Below, in pieces: positions 53,030 to 61,315 of a stretch of 64,000 bases of DNA; position 1 is the first letter of the stretch; each line of letters opens with the position of its first letter. The notes beneath the pieces were generated by a model that was not told the DNA's origin, did no database searches, and saw nothing but the letters and a program-made list of their open reading frames with translations. This stretch comes from Pycnococcus provasolii (taxonomy: Eukaryota; Chlorophyta; Pseudoscourfieldiophyceae; Pseudoscourfieldiales; Pycnococcaceae): the NCBI GenBank assembly GCA_938743325.2, contig OW568867.1:558001-622000 (forward strand), written 5' to 3'. A program made the translations under genes and the position numbers.

Positions 53030-54277
53030 AGTGTCGCAGCCACGCCGGCGGCACACACAACTTCCGTGAGATTACAAGAGGTGCAAAAACAACACCAGCC
53101 GGTCGCTTGTCGTCGAGCAAGGCGGCAAGCGTGGCTGACAATGTCGAGGTCGTACGGGTTGTACTGTTGTACTGCTCTGCGTGCGTTCGCGGCTGCTAAG
53201 GATGGAGTGAGGTAGATGAACTCGAGGCTGTCGAGGTGCTGGCGCAGCAGGTTGATGAACGAGTACCACGCGCGTGGCTCCGCGTCGTTCATGGCTGAGG
53301 TGAACCCGCGTGATTTCTACACCATGAGCAGCGCTGGTGTGACTCACTTCGTCGACGGCAGCGCGGACTTCACGCCGCTCGACCAGTTTGAGCGCGAGTA
53401 CCACCTTGTTCAACCAAGTGTCCACGCTCGGCGTATTCAGGCACTACCGCAAGTGGAAGGGATTTAGCACGTGGAAGAGGCATGTGCGGCACAAGAAGAC
53501 GCGGCTGTGTCGTGCTGCGCTGCAGAAGAAGCTTTTCCTTCTCACCGATACGTTCCAGAGCGCCCTGCTGCACGTACGCGGCCTGTGCTACGAGCTCGAG
53601 GCGATGCGCTTGCACGACGTTCAGTCGGGACAGCTGTACACGCTCGAGATGTTCAACGCGGCGAAAGAGGCGCAGAAGATCAAGGCGACGGAGCATCTCG
53701 TCAGCTTCTCCGCCGAAACGGCAGATACCGTCAAGGTGGCGTGCGAGACGGCGCTCGCGTTGCTCGAGGAGCACCTTGTGGGACAACGTGGCGGAACATC
53801 CGTCGAACACGAGGAAGAGGCGCTGAACGCCGATCGAAAGGGCGGTAATCGCATGGCGGCGATGATGAAGACCTCGCGCGCCAGCAGGCGACAGGACTTG
53901 CCGATGAAGACGAGGGAGCCAAGTTCTCGTACGCAATCACCGCGGCAAGGCGCTCGGAGCAACGGCGCCTGCTCAACTTCATCCGCCTTGCAGACTACAT
54001 GGTGTCCGACGCGCTGCACATTCTCGTGGTGGAGAGTGTCGGCGACATGCTTGCCATCACCCAGCGCGACATGAATATCCTACCACCGAGCCACATGGTC
54101 GTGCCTGCCGACAGCGAGGACGCGGACCAGGTCAAGCATCATGGTGACGACAAACCTCCGGTATTCGAGGTGGACATCACCTTAACCGAAGATATGTTGA
54201 CGCTCGAATTCGCGCCGGACGTCGTCGGATTCGACGCCGGCGTGGAGAGTGCCGTGGATGGATATATCTGCAGACGA
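53030..54277 (+). pseudogene. Dynein N-terminal tail, copy B (right arm of the inverted repeat)
   Basis: Plus-strand copy of the dynein tail in 44903-46150. It shares with copy A the frame changes near 53412 and 53900 and the TATAT that disrupts the frame near 54263. It lacks the in-frame TGA of copy A (GGA at about 53460). At 54277 the sequence changes from dynein to acetyl-CoA carboxylase just after CTGCAGACGA, where copy A continues as dynein. Confidence 0.88.
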
Positions 54278-56288
54278 CGTCGCTTTGCCTTCTCTGCGAA
54301 TGCGCAGGCTGGCGATGTGAAGGCGATGCCTGATCTGATGGTTCGCGCGTGTGAGCCAGTGATGGGTGTCAGGCTCGGGCTCGACCGCGTAGCTGCGAAG
54401 CTGCTTGAAGAAAAAGGCTTGAAAGAGAAGGATGTGCGCGTGATGCCGAGCCGCGCACATGAGGCTTGTTTTGTGGAGTACAAAGACAAGGGTCTAAAGA
54501 CGGTTGTTGTTCGTGGCATCGTGCGTGCTCATGTGGATATGCAGGTTCGTGAGATTGTCGAAGATATTGTGAAGCCGCTGCTGGAGGAGATTGATGACGG
54601 GAGTGTGGATACGAGCCATGTTTGTCTGAAAGTGCTTGGAGGCAGCGAAGGGCTGAACGCCAAGGCGCTGGCTCATGATGTTGAAGTGGCGGTTGCTCAG
54701 AGCCTCGTGCCATCGCTGCTGCTCCATCGCGTTGGATGCGTCGGCGTGACTTTGGAGATTGGTGACACCGTTTGCGTGGACGTCGCGACGCCGTCTGGGT
54801 TTGGCGTGGCTCAGGTGAGCGTTGTGGATGAATTGCCGTCTCCATTTCCGTCTCTCGAGACCGCTCACGTGCGACGTCGAGCGGCAGCTCGCAAGGCTGG
54901 CGGATTCTTGATTTCAGACGCCGTAGAACTTCTGCAACTCGCGAGTGATGGATGTGATGTGACAGATGTTGAGGAGTTTGTGCTGAGCGAGGAGGGATCG
55001 CTTGTTCCGGTGTCATCGCCACAAGCTCACAAGGAGGCTGTGGGCATGCGCGTTTACTCGCTGAAATTGAACGGCTGTTCTGTGCTGATTGTTGGTAACG
55101 ATCTTACGCACCGCGTCGCGTCGATGGGCGTGAAGGAGTGCAAGACGTTTGTGGCTGCGTGCGAGCGTGCGGAGAAGATGCAGACGCCTCTGCTCTTCTT
55201 GAACGCGTCGAGTGGTGCAAGGCTTGGTGTCGACGAGGCGATGAAGAAGATGCTGACTTTTGCGGAGGATGGCAAGCTTGTCGCGGGTGGCATGGAGGTA
55301 AGCTCGGTCTCGAATCCCAATGCTGACTACGGTGTGCCCAGTTTGTCTGGATGTGGGGCGACCGCTCGTGCGTACTCGAGGCTCTATGATAAAGGATTCT
55401 GTGTGACAATCTGCATTGGCAGGGCGGTCGGCATCGGGGCCTATCTGGCACGCCTTGGCCGCCGAACGATCCAGGTGGCTCAAACGCCGATCATTTTGAC
55501 GGGCCAGGCAGCTTTGAATAAGGTTCTTGGGAAAGATGTGTATGAGTCCAATGCCCAGCTCGGTGGTCCTCAGATCATGCATCAGAATGGAGTCACGCAT
55601 CTGACTGCGAGCAATTGTTTGGAGGCGATGAGACAGGCGTGCTGTCGGTGTGATCGCTACCCAGACGGCTACGACGGAGCTTGTGGTACCCGCCGATCCA
55701 GGTGACTTCTCTACTAGCGAACGCCGTATTCAGCACCCTGGATGTTTGTGGCTGCCCGACTCGGCGGCCAAGACGGCGGAGGCGCTCGAGGATATGGGGC
55801 GTGAACATCTGCCGATAATCATTCTTTCCAACTGGCGCGGATTTTCTGGAGGTCTTCGTGATTTGTTCGAAGGTGTGCTACAAGCCGGATCAGGCATCGT
55901 TGAGGGCCTCCGCAAGTACCCGGCACCCGTGTTCGTGTACATTCCGCGTGGCGCTGAATTGCGCGGTGGCGCTTGGGTTGTCTTGGACAAGCAAATCAAC
56001 GAGCACGGGAATGTGCAGATGTTCATGGATCCTAGCGCCCGTGGAGGCATTCTTGAACCGGAAGGCACCGCGGAGATTCGATTCAAGAAAGCGGCGATTC
56101 GTGAGTGGATGGAGCGCGATGGTGCTGACGAGAAGGATTATCCAAAGTATCGTGCTGGAGCCTTGCAATTCTGTGATTCTCATGATCGGGCGGAAGCCTT
56201 GCTTGCGCAGCAGGTGATCGATGGCGTCGTGGATCTCGCTGATGCGAGGGACTTCTTCACGAAGAAGCTGGAGGAGCTGCTCGGATAA
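54278..56288 (+). pseudogene. Homomeric acetyl-CoA carboxylase, 3' part with internal deletion
   Basis: Two frames carry the multidomain eukaryotic carboxylase: central-domain sequence (about 54278-54870), then the carboxyltransferase with FLNASSGARLGVDEAMKKML, VGIGAYLARLGRRTIQVAQT, LGKDVYESNAQLGGPQIMHQ and NGVTHLT. At about 55640 the frame shifts and roughly 80-90 residues typical of the family are absent. It then resumes with TTELVVPADPGDFSTSERRI, LWLPDSAAKTAEALED, LPIIILSNWRGFSGGLRDLF, PAPVFVYIPRGAELRGGAWV and GILEPEGTAEIRFKK, ending at a natural-looking stop. The enzyme makes malonyl-CoA for fatty-acid elongation. The biotin carboxylase and carrier domains are missing and replaced by dynein sequence. 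Confidence 0.85.
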
Positions 56289-56530
56289 ATGTTGCCCTGA
56301 CAAAAAATGTTGCGATAATGATGCGCGCGCGAAACGAATCAAGACGTGTTGCACGGAGAAACTGCGCCCCATAATGAGTTTGTTCAAAATGTTGTAAATG
56401 TGTTTCGAAAGTTACATCAAAGTTTTTCAAAACTCGAGCTGCTTCTCGAACGCCTCTACAACAGTACAGTGCGTTCCGTCGACGTCCTGCCTCGAAGCTG
56501 CTGGTTTGCGGGAGGCTGTGTGCGATGTGC

Positions 56531-58864
56531 TCAGCACTCTGCATATCCGAGGAAGTCGGGGTACGATGTCCAGCCCGATGTCTTGTACGTCTTCTGAGGA
56601 GCGCTCGGAATGTCGTGAGGCCTCGCTCCGGATGATTTGCTCCACGCTTCCCACCCCTTCTTGCTCTTCAGACCGAGCGTACGCACGTACGCGCGCGCTG
56701 CCTCGAACGTGCGAAACGAGCCAGCCACCTTGCCGTCCGCGTAACCGAGGAAGTCGGGGTACGATGTCCAGCCCGTTGACGCGTATGTCTGATCAGGACT
56801 GCTCGGAATGTCGTGCGGTCGCGCGCCTGACTTGCTCCACGCCTTCCAATCTTTCTGGCTCTTCAGACCGAGCGTGCGCACGTACGCGCGCGCTGCCTCG
56901 AACGTGCGAAACGAGCCAGTCACCTTGCCGATCTGGTATCCGAGGAAGTCGCCGTACGACAGCCAGCCTGATGATGCGTACGTCCTATTGGGACAGCTTG
57001 GAATGTCGGGAGGTCGCGAGCCGGACTTGCTCCACGCCTGCCACTCCTCCTGGCTCTTCAGGCCGAGCGTGCGCGCGTACGCGCGCACATCCTCGAACGT
57101 GCGAAACGAGCGAGCCGCGTTTCTTTCGCGCCGTGCGGCATTCAGTTTGGCGGCACGCACGAGGATGGCGCAGAAACGTTCCGGCGATGTCATTGGTGCG
57201 GGCTCCGCAGTTCTCAGATGATCAGAATCTGCATTCGCGGCTCTTCTTTCCTCAGCTCTGCGCTCAGCTGCGGCAGCTTCAGCCTTTCTTTCTTCACGCT
57301 CCAATTCCTCTCTGGACTTTTCAACACCCACTTTGATGAGGATGCTCCTTGCAGATGCTGCCACCTGACCATCCACGCCTTTTCCAGTCATGAGCGCCTT
57401 GAGAAGATCCTCGAGGCTTCCCTCGAGATTTTTCACCACCCTCAGCTTGCTCGCCTCCAGAGGCAGCGAATTCAGCGCCATGAGCGTTTTGCGTGCGACG
57501 GCGACGACATTGGGATCGTGCTGACGCGACCAGACGCACATCACCCGTTGTCTGAGGATTAGAAAGATCTGCTGAAGGATTCCGGCAGCCATGAGCTCCT
57601 GCCGGTGATCGTGGCGAGGGATGTTGATGATTGCGTCGAGCAGTATGTTCAGGTCCTTCACGGAGAACGGCAGCCGCTGCGTTTCTGTGTAGGCATCAGA
57701 GTCTATGCGCACGGCGGTTGTGAAGAGCGGTACAAACGTGCGCAGGCTTGCTCGCGCGACGTATCCTTTTTCCATCATTCCAGGCTCGGCGAGTCTGCGC
57801 TCAATCTCCGACTTGCGGTTCTCGACAAGTCGGGGTGCAAGTTTCGCTCGCTTCGCTGCTCGCTGCTTTGGCGTTTCCCGCCCCCTTCGTTCGCGCCTTG
57901 CCGCGCCGTCGTCGTAGTCCGAGTCGTCTGAAGAATCTCCCGCGCGAGTCGGTCGCCTCGGAGCGGCAGCACCGCTGCTTCGCTTCTCAGGCATCTTGAG
58001 AAGGCGACGCATTCCGAGGTGCTCGTCCTCCTCCTCAAAGTCAGCAGCAGTGAACTCCACCTCCGGATCAGCGTGCACTTCGCTGGTTGGCACGTCAGCC
58101 AGCTCGAAGTTCTTCGCCGCGTCTGCGCCTCCGCCGACGAAGCCTTTGCACTTGGACTCGCCACAGTGGCAGCGCATCGGGCGCTCGTCGTAGCGTTCGA
58201 AGTTGTAGTCCATGGTGATTTCCTCGCCAGGCTGGATGTCACGCGTGGCGAATATGCCGATGCACACCTCCTCGCGCACAGTCCACTTCTGCATCTCGCA
58301 GTTGGGTGCGCAACTGTGGTTGGTGAATCGCCCGAGGTTCCCCATGCGCGACGCGTCGATCACCTCGCCCGCGCTCAGGCTCATGAAGTAGGTGTGCCTC
58401 GAACGCTCGCGCGTCAGCCACGCGCTCTTGCGTTCGACGTACGTCGCTTCGTCGAGCACCTCGCCCGTGTACTCGATGACGAATCCGCCCTTTGGAATGC
58501 TCTGCTTGGCGAAGAGCCCGCGTCCCTTCGCAGGAATGCCCGTGTGCTTGCACTCCAGGTTGGCGTACTGCCTTCTGCTGAACATCTGGTTCGTGCACGT
58601 CGGTCCGCAGGGGCAGTATCCGGGTATGCACTCCATGAACACTCGTCGGTTGAGGCACGACGTTGCGGAGCACCCCGATGACGCCGTGCAGTCGCAAGGC
58701 AAGACGTCGGCTTCTCGGATCGACGCGTGGTGGCGTCCGGGTATACTTCCGAAGTAGTTGCGTCGCAGCAGGTAGACGTTGAGCACTGTGGGGTTTTGGT
58801 TTTTGCCAGCAGCAGCAGCGGCAGCGGCAGCGGCAGAGGCGGCTGCTCCATGGCACTGCGGCAT
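56531..58864 (-). CDS. SET2-type histone H3K36 methyltransferase with C-terminal integrase-type repeats
   Basis: 777 codons from the ATG at 58864. A short poly-Ala N-terminus leads to an AWS domain (about 45-95, CDCTASSGCSATSC and CIPGYCPCGPTCTNQMF). The SET domain follows (about 95-215) with NHSCAPNC and the catalytic ITMDYNFERY, then the post-SET CHCGESKCKGF. This order is that of SET2/NSD enzymes. A helical region at about 350-500 resembles a TFIIS-N/LW-type domain. The C-terminus has three tandem repeats of about 65 residues, each SFRTFExARAYxRTLGLKS, then WxAWSKSGxRPxDIP, then TYxxxGWxSYxDFLGY. They resemble the INT_rpt (phage-integrase repeat) family as I recall it. The frame is intact. 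It converges on the carboxylase fragment. Confidence 0.85.
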   Translation of the reverse strand: MPQCHGAAASAAAAAAAAAGKNQNPTVLNVYLLRRNYFGSIPGRHHASIREADVLPCDCTASSGCSATSCLNRRVFMECIPGYCPCGPTCTNQMFSRRQYANLECKHTGIPAKGRGLFAKQSIPKGGFVIEYTGEVLDEATYVERKSAWLTRERSRHTYFMSLSAGEVIDASRMGNLGRFTNHSCAPNCEMQKWTVREEVCIGIFATRDIQPGEEITMDYNFERYDERPMRCHCGESKCKGFVGGGADAAKNFELADVPTSEVHADPEVEFTAADFEEEDEHLGMRRLLKMPEKRSSGAAAPRRPTRAGDSSDDSDYDDGAARRERRGRETPKQRAAKRAKLAPRLVENRKSEIERRLAEPGMMEKGYVARASLRTFVPLFTTAVRIDSDAYTETQRLPFSVKDLNILLDAIINIPRHDHRQELMAAGILQQIFLILRQRVMCVWSRQHDPNVVAVARKTLMALNSLPLEASKLRVVKNLEGSLEDLLKALMTGKGVDGQVAASARSILIKVGVEKSREELEREERKAEAAAAERRAEERRAANADSDHLRTAEPAPMTSPERFCAILVRAAKLNAARRERNAARSFRTFEDVRAYARTLGLKSQEEWQAWSKSGSRPPDIPSCPNRTYASSGWLSYGDFLGYQIGKVTGSFRTFEAARAYVRTLGLKSQKDWKAWSKSGARPHDIPSSPDQTYASTGWTSYPDFLGYADGKVAGSFRTFEAARAYVRTLGLKSKKGWEAWSKSSGARPHDIPSAPQKTYKTSGWTSYPDFLGYAEC

Positions 58865-59217
58865 GAGAAGAGGGCGGAGGAGAGAGAGGAGGAGTCCCGG
58901 GGAGGGAGGGAGGGAGGGGGAAAGGGGGTGGGGGAAAGATCTCGTTGAAAGGGGGCGGACGCGGAAGGAAACGGACGGAGGGAGGGCGAGAGAAGTCCTT
59001 CCCCCTCCTAAACAGGAGGGGGCAGGGCCAGGCAGTCTTGGCAAACCCCCAAACCATTCGGGGCCCTTCCTAGAGTGGTTTTGTCAAGTCCGGGAGCCGA
59101 AAAAACTATTCCAAGGCACCTCGGGCTAACCCTAACCCTAACCCTAATTCGTGTTGGTTTTTCCCCTTCTTGACTGGTTTGTTTTGAGTTTTGACATTCA
59201 AGTAATTAAACTAGAGG
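58865..59217. other. Spacer between divergent SET2 and HhH-protein genes
   Basis: It contains purine-rich GGGAGGGA sequence at about 58890-58990 and three CCCTAA units at about 59128-59146. Both start codons are fed from this region. Confidence 0.6.
59128..59146 (-). repeat. Short telomere-type tract (CCCTAA)3
   Basis: Three CCCTAA units lie about 70 bp upstream of the HhH-protein start. The orientation is opposite to the arrays at 13969 and 26021. Confidence 0.85.
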
Positions 59218-60568
59218 ATGGCGAAACGACAACGTGAGACGGATGAGGAGGAGATGGAGAAGAAGAAGAAGCTCAATGTCGCAGTGCGCCAAATGCGCCT
59301 TAAATTAAGGCGCCGCCTAGCACAAGATCCGGGCTGCACGGCGGACGTTCCAGAACACCAACGTTCTGGACCTCATGGGAAAACGAAAGAAGAGCTCCAG
59401 CTGGAGCTGGACACCCTCAAGGAAAAGTGTTCCACTCTGCGGTCAATGGAGCTGCCGCCGCCGTTGATCCCGACGCCTGAGGCCTCCTCCACTCACCTCT
59501 CGCAGCAGCAGCAGCAGGACCAGCAGGTGCAACAGCAGCAGCAGGAGGAGGAGGAGCAGCTGCCGCCGACGACGCAGTCGCCGACGCTGCCGACGACGCA
59601 GTCGACGACGCAGCCGACGACGCAGCCGACGCTCACGCTCACTGAGCAGCAGCAGCAGGAGCAGCAGGTACAACAGCAGCAGCAGGAGGAGGAGCAGCTG
59701 CCGCTGACGACGCAGTCGCCGACGCTGCCGACAACGCAGTCGACGACGCAGCCGACGCTCACGCTCACTGAGCAGCAGCACGACTTCGGTGACAACACCG
59801 ATGACGACGACGACACCGCCGCCGGCAACCCGCCCGCACCACCCAAACATCAGCAGCAGCAAACAATAGTTTCGTTTTTTGGCCCGCGGTCCAAGCAGAC
59901 GACGGCGCAGCCGCCCGCCGCCGCCGCCGAGACCACTGGTGCTCCCGGTGCTCCCTCTGCCGCCGCCGCCGCCGCCACCGCCGCCGACGACGACCCCAAA
60001 GCAGCCGACGCCGACGCGCTCAACCTCGCCGTGTACGAGTCCATCGTCGTGTCTGATCCCGCCAGTGGTGATGACCGACGATGGAAGTCCCAGGTTGCGC
60101 ACAAGGCGCTGAGGGAGGCGGGGGAGACAGCCGAGAAAAAACAAATCAAAATCACGGTGGTCGACGGCGATTATTTCACGCGAGTTGCAGTTGGCGGCGT
60201 GACGACGATATCGTTTAAACTTAAAGTTTTCCGCAGCAGCGACAGCAGCAACGACGGGTTGCCGCCGCCGATGAAAGCGTTGCAGAACGCACTCGGCCCC
60301 TCGTACCTCGCGTCGTACGCGTCGCCGGGAGACTACGTCGCACTCGAGGTGGACACCATGCCGTACCCGCAGACAACCGACACCTTCTGCAAACACATTG
60401 CAAACACATTCGCATACGATTGGCGTTCGTTCGTAAGAGGCCGAACATCAGCCTGGTGGACGCGAACGGCGATGTCGCACTGACGGATTTTTCCATCAGT
60501 GCGACTCTCAAAGCCGCAGCAAACGCAGCAGCACGAGAACGAGCAGCATCAGCATCACCACCGTCGCC

Positions 60569-60599
<31 letters not shown>

Positions 60600-61283
60600 C
60601 CACCACCACCACCACCACCACCACCAGCAGCAGCAGCAGCCGAAGCAGCGGCGGTACGGGTATGCAGCAAGGAGTTCAGCGATAGTGTAAAGATAGGCCT
60701 ATCGTGGCTTGCACGAAAGCGAAAGCTTGGGTACGTGGCGGACGCTGGGGCGTTCACCAAGTTCCTCGACGAGGAGTGCGAAGCGCACAACCGCGGTGCT
60801 GCGAGGGATGCAAAGTTCTTCGCGGCGTGTATTGGCGGCCAAGCAGCACCACCCCCAGACGACGCTGCTTGGAATCTAAGGGATCGTGTAATGGCGTGCG
60901 CATTCACGCGCACGACGACTGACGCGGTTGCTCTCGAGGCTTTTCGCCAGTGGAAGGCTACTGGGGAGTTAGGAGGAGGAGGCCTGCAAGATGCGCACGT
61001 CAAACTGCTGGAATGGCTGGATGGGCGCTCGAGGGCTGAGCTCAGCGATGCGATGTACCACGCGAAGAGCGGCTCTGTGGAATTTCTGCAATGGCTGGTT
61101 GGGGCACCTGGGATTGGCCTGAAGTTGGCCATGCTCGTCGTGCTCTACATGCCAGCGTCGTTCGGATTTCCGGGCGCGTTTCCGATCGACGTCAGAGTGA
61201 AGAACGTGCTGGATGCAAAGGTTTCAAATAACGGGGAAGAGAAATGGGGGCGATTTTTGAAGGTGTTTTCAGTCGGTAAGTAA
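59218..61283 (+). CDS. Putative PCNA-binding HhH-GPD DNA glycosylase-like protein (two frames)
   Basis: Frame 1 (59218-60483) starts MAKRQRETDEEE and has a basic helix, long Gln/Glu and Thr/Pro repeats, and at about residue 211 QQTIVSFFG, a perfect PIP-box pattern (QxxIxxFF). A compact acidic region follows. Near 60430 the protein-like sequence passes to frame 2, running to 61283. After poly-Pro it shows a helical domain with LQWLVGAPGIGLKLAMLVVL and FPGAFPIDVRVKNVL. This matches the helix-hairpin-helix of endonuclease III-like glycosylases, with Lys after the hairpin and the downstream Asp of the PxDxxV strand. The iron-sulphur tail is absent. The frame join may be an intron or an indel. I infer a replication-coupled base-excision enzyme or a nuclease relative; activity is unproven. 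The sequence stops at a GTAAGT donor-like site. Confidence 0.55.
60575..60632 (+). repeat. (CCA)n microsatellite encoding poly-Pro
   Basis: A CCA/CAC run within the second frame of the preceding gene encodes about 17 prolines; the other plus-strand frame reads poly-His. Confidence 0.9.
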
Positions 61284-61315
61284 TCATGTCTTTAGTGTGT
61301 TAGGTTGTTACTCAC

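Noticed and set aside
59443-60396. Minus-strand frame of 317 codons rich in Arg/Leu
   Set aside because: It is the antisense of the Gln/Thr/Pro repeats of the PIP-box gene.
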